Assembly: GCA_036274895.1 (NCBI GenBank)
Contig: DASUEU010000027.1
Coordinates: forward strand, 253,053 to 317,052
DNA length: 64,000 bases
Source of the DNA: CALMKX01 sp036274895
Lineage (GTDB): Bacteria; Acidobacteriota; Thermoanaerobaculia; Multivoradales; SZUA-115
Direction: 5' to 3'
Part shown: positions 15,611 to 24,323 of the stretch, in pieces
Position numbering within the stretch: the first letter of the stretch is position 1
Layout: every line of letters begins with the position of its first letter
Notes under the pieces: generated by a model
What the model saw: only the letters and a program-made list of their open reading frames with translations
What the model was told of the DNA's origin: nothing
Database searches by the model: none
Program-made: the position numbers and the translations under genes

Positions 15611-17965
15611 ATGGCGCGACGCAGAGTCTGGAAGGTCCTGGCCTTGGTGGTGGTGCTGGCGGTGGTCGGGGTGGGAGGGTTGGGGTTCTCCTGGTGGCAG
15701 GGCGGGCGGGCGCAACGGACGGGGACGGCGCGGTTGGCCGGGCTCTCCGCCGAGGTGCAGGTGCGCTGGGATGCCTGGGGCGTGCCCCACGTGCTGGCCG
15801 CGGCGGACCTGGATGCCGCTACGGCCCTGGGCTGGCTCCACGCCAACGACCGCCTCTTCCAGTTGGAGCTGGGTCGGCGCTCCTGCTCGGGCCGGCTCTC
15901 CGAGGTGCTGGGGGAGCGTGCCCTGCCCCTGGATCGGCGCCAGCGAATCTTGCGGCTGCGCCGGACGGCCGAGGCCCTGGTCGCTGCAGGGAACGAGGGC
16001 TCTCGCCGCTGGCTCGAGGCCTACGCGCGGGGCGTCGACGCCTGGGTGGCGGCCCATCGCGGGGACCTGCCCCCCGAGCTGCGGCTGCTGGGCATCCAGC
16101 CCGAGCCCTGGCAGCCGGCGGACAGCCTCTGCTTCGTGGTGCTGATGGCCCAGGACTTGGGTATGCCGTCGAGCGGGCCGCTCGAGGACTCCCGCTACCG
16201 CCTGGCCGCGGCCCTCGGCGCCGAGCGGGCCGCGGACCTCCTCGGGCCGCCGGATCTCGAGATCGCTCCCGGCGTGCTGGAGGCCGGCGCGGTGGCCAAG
16301 GCGCAGATGGCTTCGGGTCGTCCCCCCTTCGACGACGACCCCATCGAGCCCCCCTCGGGGCTGGGCTCGAACAACTGGGCCGTCGGCATTTCGCGCTCCA
16401 CCACCGGGGCGCCGATCGTCGCCAACGATCCCCACCTGGTCGTGCGCCTGCCGGCCCTCTGGTACCAGGTTCACCTGCGCTCCCCCGGCTACGAGGCCGC
16501 GGGGATGACGCTCCCCGGCTTTCCGGTGGTGGCGATCGGCCAGACTGCCGACCTCGCCTGGGCTTTCACCGCCACCATGCTCGACGACCACGACGTCTTC
16601 GTCGAGCAGCTGGACCCCGGGGGCCGGCGGGTGCGGCGGGGGGAGACCTGGCAGGACCTGCGGGTGGAGGAGACCGAGATCCGGGTCAAGGGAGCCGAGC
16701 CGGTGCGCCTCACCCTGCTGGCGAGCGATCGCGGCCCACTGCTGCCTGCGGACCCGGAGCGTGGTCTGCCGGCCCGCAGCGTCGCCTGGACGGTCTACGA
16801 GCCGGGGGACCCCCTCGCTCCCTTCCTGGCCCTGGCGCGGGCGAAGCGAGTGGAGGAGCTGCCCGAGCGGCTCGACGGCGCGGTGGCGCCGGCCCTGAAC
16901 CTGGTGGCCGCGGACCAGGCCGGCGGCCTGCTGTTCACGGTGGTCGGGCGGGTGCCGGAGCGCCGGGCCGGGGACGCCCGTTTCGCCCAGCCTGGCTGGG
17001 ATTCCGCATACGGCTGGTCCGGCCTGCGGCCGCGCAGCGAGAACCCCACCGTCCTGCGTCCGGCGGAGGACCTGCTGGTCACCGCCAATCACGACATCCG
17101 GCCCCCCGGCTACGAGCAACCGTTCGCTGCCTGGTTCGACCTGCCGGCCCGGGCGGAGCGCATCCGGGAGCGGCTCCTCGGCCAGCCCCGCTGGGACGCC
17201 GAGGCCGTCGCCCTGCTGCAATCCGATGACGCCTCGCTGTGGGCGAAGCAGGTGGTGGCGGCCCTCACCGGCGACTGGCAGGGGGACGCCCGGCGGGCCT
17301 ACGAGGCCCTCGCCCGCTGGGATGGGCGGATGGCTCTCGAGGGCCCCTCTGCCCTCTTCACCCTGGTCGAACACGAGCTCGCGGCCGGCATCTTCGAGGA
17401 CGAGGCTCGGCAAGGCGGTCTGCGCTCGGTCGCCTCCGCCGAGCGGCTGCTAAGGGCCCTGCGGGGCGAGATGAAGGGCGACTGGTTCGACGACGTGGCC
17501 ACCCCCGCCCGCGAGGAGCGCCGGCGAGTGGTAGCCCGGGCCCTCGGGCGCGCCTGGGCGGAGGGCCGCCAACGCTGGGGCGCCGATCCGGCCCGCTGGC
17601 GCTACGCGGACCTCCACTTCCTGCACCTCGATCATCCCCTGGGCTCCTTGCCCGTGCTCGGTCGCCTGCTGTCCATGCCGCCGCTGGCGGTCGCCGGCTC
17701 GGCCACCTCACCCTCGGCCTTCGGCGGCTCCTGGGAGGGCGGTGCGCAGCGGGTGGGCTTTGCGCCCTCCATGCGCTGGGTGTCGGACCTGGCCGATCCG
17801 GACCGCTCCCGCGGCATGCTCCTGGGCGGCCAGGCCGGCCATCCGGGAGATCGCCACTACACGGACCAGACCCATCCCTTCGTGGCCGGAGAGAGCCGCC
17901 CCTTCGCCTGGAGCGAGGCGGCGATCGCCCGCGCCACGGCCTCGACCCTGCGGCTGGTGCCGTGA
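15611..17965 (+). CDS. Penicillin-acylase family amidohydrolase (Ntn hydrolase)
   Basis: 784 aa. An N-terminal membrane/signal segment (KVLALVVVLAVVGVGGLGFSWW) directs export. The alpha chain region contains VRWDAWGVPHVLAAADLDAATALGWLHANDRLFQLEL. Autocatalytic cleavage is expected before Ser253 in LGSNNWAVG, which becomes the N-terminal nucleophile of the beta chain. APIVANDPHL and GFPVVAIGQTADLAWAFTAT follow as in penicillin G acylases and acyl-homoserine-lactone acylases. The C-terminal HPLGSLPVLGRLL and SPSAFGGSWEGG are also typical. The acyl substrate is unknown. It heads the overlapping operon that runs to 25672. Confidence 0.92.
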   Translation: MARRRVWKVLALVVVLAVVGVGGLGFSWWQGGRAQRTGTARLAGLSAEVQVRWDAWGVPHVLAAADLDAATALGWLHANDRLFQLELGRRSCSGRLSEVLGERALPLDRRQRILRLRRTAEALVAAGNEGSRRWLEAYARGVDAWVAAHRGDLPPELRLLGIQPEPWQPADSLCFVVLMAQDLGMPSSGPLEDSRYRLAAALGAERAADLLGPPDLEIAPGVLEAGAVAKAQMASGRPPFDDDPIEPPSGLGSNNWAVGISRSTTGAPIVANDPHLVVRLPALWYQVHLRSPGYEAAGMTLPGFPVVAIGQTADLAWAFTATMLDDHDVFVEQLDPGGRRVRRGETWQDLRVEETEIRVKGAEPVRLTLLASDRGPLLPADPERGLPARSVAWTVYEPGDPLAPFLALARAKRVEELPERLDGAVAPALNLVAADQAGGLLFTVVGRVPERRAGDARFAQPGWDSAYGWSGLRPRSENPTVLRPAEDLLVTANHDIRPPGYEQPFAAWFDLPARAERIRERLLGQPRWDAEAVALLQSDDASLWAKQVVAALTGDWQGDARRAYEALARWDGRMALEGPSALFTLVEHELAAGIFEDEARQGGLRSVASAERLLRALRGEMKGDWFDDVATPAREERRRVVARALGRAWAEGRQRWGADPARWRYADLHFLHLDHPLGSLPVLGRLLSMPPLAVAGSATSPSAFGGSWEGGAQRVGFAPSMRWVSDLADPDRSRGMLLGGQAGHPGDRHYTDQTHPFVAGESRPFAWSEAAIARATASTLRLVP

Positions 17966-18897
17966 TGATCCACTTCCGCCCCACCGAGCCGGGCGATCTG
18001 CCCGGTCTCTCCACCCTCTTCGCCAGCCGTTTCGGCCATCCCTGGACGCTCGAGGAGTGGCAGTGGAAGTACCGCCATCTGCCCGGCGAGGGGCGCAGCT
18101 GGGTGGCCGTGCGGGGGGATGGCGGCGTGGTGGCGCACGCGGGGGCGATTCGGCTGCCGGCCCGTTGGCAGGATGGCGAGGGCGGAGTGTGGCAGCTGAC
18201 GGATTGGGTTGGTTCCACCGGGGGTGGCGGACTGCGGGCGGCGCTGGTGGGGCTCGGGCAGGAGCTGCTGGCGGAGCTGCCCCGGCCCGGTGAGGCTCCC
18301 TGGGTCTTCGGCTTCCCCAGCGAGCGCCACTTCCGGCTGGGGGAGCACACCTTCGGCTACCTGCCCCTCGATCGCTTCCCGGTGCTCACGGGGGAGATCG
18401 CGGACGCCGCCGAGGCGGCTGCCGGCGCGCCGGAGGTCGAGGTGGCGATCTCCGACCACTGCGAGGGAAGCTGGACCGAGGAGCTGTGGCGGGGCCTCGG
18501 CGTCCTCGGTGTCGTGCGTTCCGCGGCCTTCCTCAACTGGCGCTACTGGTCCCGGCCGGGCCGCTACTACCGTTTCTACCGGGTGCGGGGCGCGGGGGGG
18601 GAGGGCTTGGCCGTGTTCGCCTTCGTGGGCGCCTGGGCCCTGGCGGCGGAGACCTGGCTGCCGGCGGGCCGTGGGCTCGACGGGGCTCTGCCGGCGATCG
18701 CCGCCGACCTCGCCGCCACCGGCCTCTCCCGCTGGCGCTTCTGGCCCCATCCCCACCTGGGCGGCGAGCCGGCGCGGCTTGGCCTCGTCCCGGGGGAGGA
18801 GGTCTTCGTCGGCTGCCGAGGAAGGGTGGGGGAGCCCGACCCGCGCCCGCATGCGGTCGGCTTCCTCACCTGCCAGGGTGACCATGACGTGGTCTGA
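17965..18897 (+). CDS. GNAT-like acetyltransferase-fold protein in the glycan operon
   Basis: 310 aa. The ATG shares one base with the previous stop (TGATG). The N-terminus (MIHFRPTEPGDLPGLSTLFASRFGHPWTLEEWQWKYRHLP) is a GNAT-type opening in which WKY and HP residues follow the first helix. Such sequences occur in a group of large GNAT proteins encoded in polysaccharide loci. A second half (AAFLNWRYWSRPGRYYRFYRV) repeats the pattern, suggesting a tandem GNAT fold. No clear acetyl-CoA-binding Q/RxxGxA loop is seen, so catalysis is uncertain. Context suggests acylation of a surface sugar or peptide. Confidence 0.6.
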   Translation: MIHFRPTEPGDLPGLSTLFASRFGHPWTLEEWQWKYRHLPGEGRSWVAVRGDGGVVAHAGAIRLPARWQDGEGGVWQLTDWVGSTGGGGLRAALVGLGQELLAELPRPGEAPWVFGFPSERHFRLGEHTFGYLPLDRFPVLTGEIADAAEAAAGAPEVEVAISDHCEGSWTEELWRGLGVLGVVRSAAFLNWRYWSRPGRYYRFYRVRGAGGEGLAVFAFVGAWALAAETWLPAGRGLDGALPAIAADLAATGLSRWRFWPHPHLGGEPARLGLVPGEEVFVGCRGRVGEPDPRPHAVGFLTCQGDHDVV

Positions 18898-21133
18898 GCG
18901 CCGCGGCTGGCTGCCTGGGCTCGCCGGCCTCGCCCTGCTGGCGGCGGGCTGCGACGGGGCCTCGAGCCCTCGGGGTTTCGACCTGGCGGCGGCGGTCCAG
19001 AGCCAGGCCGGCCTCGAGCTGCCGGGCCAGCCGACGCGAGCCACCGTCGAAGTGGCGGACGAGCGGCGGGAGGCCGTGCTGCTGCCCAACGCCCCGTGGG
19101 CCTGGCGAGGCCGGGTGCCTCCCCGCGCCCGACTCTCCCTGGGAGCCCAGGTCTGGCCGGCGGACCCGGCGGTGACCGAGCTCGAGATCCGGGTGGAGGT
19201 GACGGCGGGCCGGGACACCGAGGTGGTGGAGGTGGGCCGAGCCAGGCTCGATCGCTGGGCGGACCTCGCGGTCGACCTCGACCGCTGGGCGGGGCGGGAG
19301 GTCACTCTCACCGTGTTGCCCGAAGTGCTCGGTAACCCGGCCACGGCGAGCCTGGCCTGGAGCCCGGCCTTCCTCGAGAGCCGCTCCGAGGCGGCGATCC
19401 GGCAGCCCAACGTGCTCTTCATCCTGGTCGACACCCTGCGCGCCGACCACCTGACCCCCTACGGCTACGGCCGGGACACCTCCCCCCACATCGCCTCGCT
19501 CTTGGCGGAGCGTGGCGTGGTGGCGGAGCGGGCCTACGCCCAGGCGCCTTGGACAGTGGCCTCCGCCGTCTCGTACATGACGGGACGCTACCCCGGTGAG
19601 CTGCTCTACGGTCCCATGGACGGTTACGCCATTCCCGCCGAGACCCCCACCCTGGCCGAGACGTTCGCCGCCCGGGGCTACGACACGGCCGCTTTCTATG
19701 CGAACTACGTCCTGCGCGACGGCAACGGCTTCGGCCGCGGCTTCGCCACCCGCTGGGTGCCCCCGGCCACGCCGGACTCGAACTTCCTCCACGCCGACGC
19801 CGCCAATGCCCGGGCCATCCCCTGGCTCCGTGCCCACCAGCACCGGCCGTTCTTCCTCTACCTCCACTACATGGATCCCCACGATCCCTACGACAGCCCG
19901 GAGCTGGTGGACGGCCGCTCGCCGTTCTACCCGGGCTATCGGGGGCGCTTCGCCGGGGGCTGGGTGCACGGGCTCTACACTGGCCGGCTCCAGCTCGACG
20001 ACCAGGTGGACGACTTGGCCCACCTGACCGCTCTCTACGACAGCGAGATCCACTACGTCGACCGCGCCCTCGGCGAGGTGCTCGGGGAGCTCGCCCCCGA
20101 GGTGGCGGCCAACACCTTGATCGTGCTGACCTCCGACCACGGCGAGGAGCTCTACGAGCACGGCGGTTGGAAGCACGGCCAGACCCTCTACGAGGAGCAG
20201 ATCCGGGTGCCCCTGATCTTCCGCTGGGACCGGCGTCTGCCCGCCGGCCGGCGGCTCGCCGGTGCGGTCGAGCTGGTGGACCTGGCGCCCACTCTCGCCG
20301 CGGCGATCGGCGCCCCACCGCTGCCCGAGGCCCGGGGCATGGACCTGTTGCCCGCCCTCGCCGGTGAGCAGGAGTTGCCCCGCCGGCCGGTCTTCGCCCA
20401 GCACTTGGCGAGCGGGCCGCTGCGCTCGGCCCTGGTGCTCGCGGGCAAGAAGCTGATCCTCTTCAGCCACGCCGACCCCTTCTCCCCCGCCAACTGGCAG
20501 TTCGAGCACCTGTGGCGGCTCGATCTCTCCCGCCTCGCCCGCCGGGAGCTCTACGACCTCGACGCAGATCCCGGCGAGAAGGCCAACCAGGTCGCGAGCC
20601 GCCCGGCAGTGGCCACGGCCCTCGAGGGCCTGACCGGCAGCTACCTGGACCGTTCCCTACGCGGCCTGCGCCTGGTGGCCTCGGGCCTCGGGCCGGGGCA
20701 AGCGCTCACGGTGGAGCTGTCCCTGGCCCAGGAGCCGGCCGGCTGGCATGCCTATTTCCTGGCTAACGAGGACCGCGTTCACGTCGCCGGCCGCAAGGTG
20801 ACGCTGCGGCTGGTGGGGGAGCAGGCCGGGGTGGGACAGGCGGAGAAGGGCCTGTGGCTGGAGGGGGAGGGCGGGGGCGTAGAATCCCTGGTCGTGAGAA
20901 CCCATGGCGGAGACGGCGAGGCGGCGCCGGTGGCGGTGCTGCTCGGGGAGGGCACGCCCTGGCGGGGTGGCCCGGTGGAAGCGGCCCGCCTCCTGGCCAG
21001 CTCCCGCCCCCAAGCTCCTGAGACGGGCGTGGCCCTGCGCCTCTGGACCCGGCCGGCGGCCGTGGCCGGGGGGGCGCCGGCGATCGACGCCGAGGTGGTC
21101 GAGAGCTTGAAGGCCCTGGGGTACCTGCAGTGA
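18884..21133 (+). CDS. Alkaline-phosphatase-fold lipoprotein (sulfatase family, Thr at the nucleophile position)
   Basis: 749 aa, overlapping the previous gene by 14 bases. The N-terminus has a lipobox LAAGC, so it is a lipoprotein. After a 150-residue beta-rich region comes the sulfatase/phosphotransferase fold: NVLFILVDTLRADHLTPYGY (metal Asp), QAPWTVASAVSYMTGRYP, HYMDPHDPYD, and TSDHGEELYEHGGWKHGQTLYEEQIRVPLIF. The nucleophile position aligns with the Thr of APWT rather than the Cys or Ser of CxPxR. That suggests a phosphoglycerol- or phosphoethanolamine-transferase-like or phosphodiesterase activity rather than formylglycine sulfatase chemistry. The C-terminal 200 residues look like a beta-sandwich. 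Confidence 0.82.
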   Translation: MTWSERRGWLPGLAGLALLAAGCDGASSPRGFDLAAAVQSQAGLELPGQPTRATVEVADERREAVLLPNAPWAWRGRVPPRARLSLGAQVWPADPAVTELEIRVEVTAGRDTEVVEVGRARLDRWADLAVDLDRWAGREVTLTVLPEVLGNPATASLAWSPAFLESRSEAAIRQPNVLFILVDTLRADHLTPYGYGRDTSPHIASLLAERGVVAERAYAQAPWTVASAVSYMTGRYPGELLYGPMDGYAIPAETPTLAETFAARGYDTAAFYANYVLRDGNGFGRGFATRWVPPATPDSNFLHADAANARAIPWLRAHQHRPFFLYLHYMDPHDPYDSPELVDGRSPFYPGYRGRFAGGWVHGLYTGRLQLDDQVDDLAHLTALYDSEIHYVDRALGEVLGELAPEVAANTLIVLTSDHGEELYEHGGWKHGQTLYEEQIRVPLIFRWDRRLPAGRRLAGAVELVDLAPTLAAAIGAPPLPEARGMDLLPALAGEQELPRRPVFAQHLASGPLRSALVLAGKKLILFSHADPFSPANWQFEHLWRLDLSRLARRELYDLDADPGEKANQVASRPAVATALEGLTGSYLDRSLRGLRLVASGLGPGQALTVELSLAQEPAGWHAYFLANEDRVHVAGRKVTLRLVGEQAGVGQAEKGLWLEGEGGGVESLVVRTHGGDGEAAPVAVLLGEGTPWRGGPVEAARLLASSRPQAPETGVALRLWTRPAAVAGGAPAIDAEVVESLKALGYLQ

Positions 21134-23055
21134 CGGCCGTGCCGCCTCTCCCTGGCCAGGCCACCGAGGTCCACGCCCGGCGGGTCCTGGTGCTCGCCCC
21201 CCACTACGACGACGAGGTGCTGGGCTGCGGGGGCTTGCTGGCCCAGCTGACCGCCGGCGGCGCGCAGGTTGCGGTGCTCTTCCTGACCGACAGCGCAGCG
21301 GAGCCGCCGGAGGGCGAGAGCGCCACCGACTACGGTGCCCGCCGCCACGCCGAGGCCGAGGCGGCGGCGCGGGTGCTCAACCTGGCGAGCCTCCGTCACC
21401 TCGGGCTGCCGGATGGCCGCCTCTCCTTCCACCTCGACGCGGCGGCTGCGGGCGTCGGCGAGGCCCTGCTCGCCCTGCGGCCGGAGCTGCTGCTGGTCCC
21501 CTCTCCCCTCGAGATCACGGCCGATCACCGGGCCGCCTTCGCCGCCCTCCACCGGCTGCTGGCGCCTCTGCGCGAGGAGGACCGGGCCGCCAACCCGGCC
21601 GCCTGGCGCCTGGCCGAGGCAGTCGAACACCTGCGCATCCTGGCCTACGAGGTCAACCATCCCCTCCACCCGAACCTGCTGGTGGACACCAGCGCCCAGG
21701 CGGCGCGGCTGGCCGAGGCCATGGCCTGCCACAGGAGCCAGCTCGCCCGCCACCCCTACCTCGAGGCGCGCCGGGGGCTCTCCCGCTGGCGGGCGCTGTC
21801 TCTGTCGCCGGGCGTGGAGGCCGTCGAGGCCTATCGCGAGCTGACGGCGGCGGACTTCACCTCCCGTAGTCTCTCCGAGCTGGTGCTGTGGCTGGGCGGG
21901 GTGCCCGAGGCGGTGGAGGTGCGGGAGGGCCCCCTCTTCTCGGTGGTGGTGCGCACGCGGGACCGCCCGCGGCTGCTGGCCGAGGCCCTCGCCAGCCTGG
22001 CCGCGAGCTGGTACCGGCGGCTCGAGGTGGTGCTGGTCAACGACGGCGGTACCCCCCCGGAGGTGCCGGCTGGCTTCCCCTTCCCCGTGGTGCGGCTGGA
22101 CTTCCCGGCAAACCGCGGTCGCTCGGCGGCGGCCCAGGCCGGGGTGGAGGCGGCGAGCGGCACGCACATATCCTTCCTGGACGACGACGACCTGGTCTAT
22201 CCCGAGCACTTCGCCACCTTGGCCGGCCTGGTCTCGGCCGCCGGGGTGCGGGTCGCCTACGTGGATGCCGCCGTGGGGGTCTACGAGCTCGGCGCCGAGG
22301 GTTGGACGATCGCCCAGCGGCGCCTGCCCTACAGCCGGGACTTCGACCCCGAGCTGCTCCTGCTCGACAACTACGTCCCCTTCCACACCCTCGCCATCGA
22401 GCGGGGCCTCTTTGCCGAGGTCGGCCCCTTCGACCCCGAGCTGCCCTTCTTCGAGGACTGGGACTTCCTGATCCGCCTGGCGGCCGTCACTCCCTTCCAT
22501 CACCACCGGGCCGTGACCTGCGAGTACCGCCAGTTCCGCGGCGCCGGCCATCACGTGCTGGGGGATGAGCCCCGCGAGCGCGGGGACTTCCTCACCGGCA
22601 AGGAGCGGGTGCTCGCCAAGCACCGGGAGCGCCTCACCCCGGCCCGCCTGGCGCGGGCCATCGATCGGCTGCGGGCCGAGGCGGTGGAGCTGGACGAGGC
22701 GCGTGCCGCCGCCGGCCGGGAGGTGAAGCAGGTGGTGGCAGAGGCGGCCCTCGTCTCCGCCGAGCGCTTCCAGATCGAAGCGAAGCTGTTCGAGAAGAAC
22801 GGCGAGGTCGCCGCGCTCGAGGAGGAGCTGGCCCGCCACGCCCGTGCGTTCGCCGAGGTCTCGGCCGAGGTCGAGCGGCTGCACGGGGAAGAAGGCACAC
22901 TCCGGGAAGACCTCACCACCCAGACCGATCTGGTCGCCCGCCTCTACGCCGAGGTGGCCCGCCTCACCGCCCAGATTGAGGCCATGGAGGGCAGCCGGGC
23001 CTGGCGAGCCCACCAGTGGTGGCAGGCTCGCCGCGGGCGGAAGGGTCCCTCTTGA
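21130..23055 (+). CDS. PIG-L deacetylase fused to family 2 glycosyltransferase and a coiled coil
   Basis: 641 aa, GTG start overlapping the previous stop. Residues about 15-235 are a PIG-L/LmbE-type zinc deacetylase: VLVLAPHYDDEVLGCGG replaces the classic AHPDDE, and ITADHRAAF provides the later His. Residues about 270-490 are a GT-A glycosyltransferase: FSVVVRTRDRPRLLAEALASL, EVVLVNDGG and the FLDDDDLVYPEHFA metal site. Residues about 545-625 are a long charged coiled coil. One chain could deacetylate an N-acetylhexosamine and extend it. The fusion order is unusual and the acceptor is unknown. Confidence 0.85.
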   Translation: MTAVPPLPGQATEVHARRVLVLAPHYDDEVLGCGGLLAQLTAGGAQVAVLFLTDSAAEPPEGESATDYGARRHAEAEAAARVLNLASLRHLGLPDGRLSFHLDAAAAGVGEALLALRPELLLVPSPLEITADHRAAFAALHRLLAPLREEDRAANPAAWRLAEAVEHLRILAYEVNHPLHPNLLVDTSAQAARLAEAMACHRSQLARHPYLEARRGLSRWRALSLSPGVEAVEAYRELTAADFTSRSLSELVLWLGGVPEAVEVREGPLFSVVVRTRDRPRLLAEALASLAASWYRRLEVVLVNDGGTPPEVPAGFPFPVVRLDFPANRGRSAAAQAGVEAASGTHISFLDDDDLVYPEHFATLAGLVSAAGVRVAYVDAAVGVYELGAEGWTIAQRRLPYSRDFDPELLLLDNYVPFHTLAIERGLFAEVGPFDPELPFFEDWDFLIRLAAVTPFHHHRAVTCEYRQFRGAGHHVLGDEPRERGDFLTGKERVLAKHRERLTPARLARAIDRLRAEAVELDEARAAAGREVKQVVAEAALVSAERFQIEAKLFEKNGEVAALEEELARHARAFAEVSAEVERLHGEEGTLREDLTTQTDLVARLYAEVARLTAQIEAMEGSRAWRAHQWWQARRGRKGPS

Positions 23056-24323
23056 AGCGTGTTGCTCTGCTCACCAGTGAGGCGCCGCGGCCGGCCATGG
23101 CGGGGATCGCGCTGCGCTACCTCGAGATGGCGCGGCGGCTACCGGCCCTGGGGGTGGAGACCGTGCTCATCACCCCCGGGGACCCCGCCGAGGTGCCCGA
23201 GGTGCCGGGGGAGGTCCGCCGATTCGAGCGCGGCGGTCTCGACCGGCTCCTCGCCGACTGCGCCGCCGTCGTGGCCCAGGGCCAGCTCGCCAACGACGTG
23301 CTGCTCGAATGCCAGAACCTGCCGGTGGCGATCGACCTCTACGATCCCTGGCTGATCGAGAACCTCCATTACTACGAGACCCTCGGCCTCGACCCCTACC
23401 GCAACGACCACGCCACCTGGGTTCTGCAGCTGTCGCGGGGAGACTTCTTCCTCTGCTCCTCGGCCGAGCAGCGCCTTTACTACCTGGGCTTCCTGACCGC
23501 CCTGGGCCGGGTGAACCCCGAGCGCACCGCCGGGGACCCCACCCTCGAGCGCCTGATCGCGGCGGTGCCCTTCGGGGTCGAGACCGAGCTGCCCCCCCAC
23601 CGGCCCTTGCTGCCTGCGCGGGGGGAAGGCGAGAAGCGGCTGCTCTTCGGCGGGCTCTACGACTGGTACGACCCGTGGACCCTGCTCGAAGCCCTGGGCA
23701 AGCTCGAAGCGACGCCCTGGACCCTGCTGCTGGTTGCCAACCCGAACCCGGAGGCCACTCCGCAGAAGCTCTTCGGCGAGGTCGAGCGCTGGTGCCGCCG
23801 CCGGGGCTGGTGGGGCAGCCGGGTGACGACCATCCCCTGGGTTGCCGCCGACCGCCGCTACGACCTGCTGCGCGACGTCGATGCCCTGGTGGCCACCCAC
23901 CGCCCTTCCCTCGAGACGGACCTCGCCCTGCGCACTCGCTTCCTCGACGCGCTGGCCGCCGGCTGCCCGGCCGTCACCAGCGCGGGGGGTGCGATCAGCC
24001 GCCTGCTGGTCGAGCACGGCGCGGGTTGGGTGGCCCCGCCGGGCGACGCGTCCGCCCTGGCCGGCCTGCTCACCGAGCTGCTCGCCGGGGGCGCGGAGGT
24101 GGCGAGGCGCTGCGAGGCCGGCCACCGGCTCGCCGAGAGCTTTCGGTGGGAGCGGGTGATGGCGCCCCTGGTGGCCTTCTGCCGCCACCCCGTGCGGGAT
24201 GCCACCAAGGAGCGGTTCGCCTTCCACCCGCCCACCCTGGCGCCGCAGGACGCCGTGAGCTTCCGCCTGCGCCGCCGGCTGCAGGGCTTGCTCGAGAAGG
24301 GACTGCGGGGAGGCGGCCCTTGA
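23052..24323 (+). CDS. Glycosyltransferase, family 4-like (GT-B fold)
   Basis: 423 aa. I read the start as TTG at 23052 (TTGA overlap with the previous stop), giving MKRVALLTSEAPRPAMAGIALRYLEMARRL, a standard GT-B N-terminus. An upstream ATG would add 12 residues inside the previous gene. The C-terminal domain shows LLFGGLYDWYDPWTLLEAL, TTIPWVAADRRYDLLRDVDALVATHRPSLETDLALRTRFLDALAAGCPAVTS and AGWVAPPGDASALAGLLTELL, the nucleotide-sugar binding half. It probably adds one sugar of the surface glycan made by this operon. Confidence 0.85.
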   Translation: MKRVALLTSEAPRPAMAGIALRYLEMARRLPALGVETVLITPGDPAEVPEVPGEVRRFERGGLDRLLADCAAVVAQGQLANDVLLECQNLPVAIDLYDPWLIENLHYYETLGLDPYRNDHATWVLQLSRGDFFLCSSAEQRLYYLGFLTALGRVNPERTAGDPTLERLIAAVPFGVETELPPHRPLLPARGEGEKRLLFGGLYDWYDPWTLLEALGKLEATPWTLLLVANPNPEATPQKLFGEVERWCRRRGWWGSRVTTIPWVAADRRYDLLRDVDALVATHRPSLETDLALRTRFLDALAAGCPAVTSAGGAISRLLVEHGAGWVAPPGDASALAGLLTELLAGGAEVARRCEAGHRLAESFRWERVMAPLVAFCRHPVRDATKERFAFHPPTLAPQDAVSFRLRRRLQGLLEKGLRGGGP

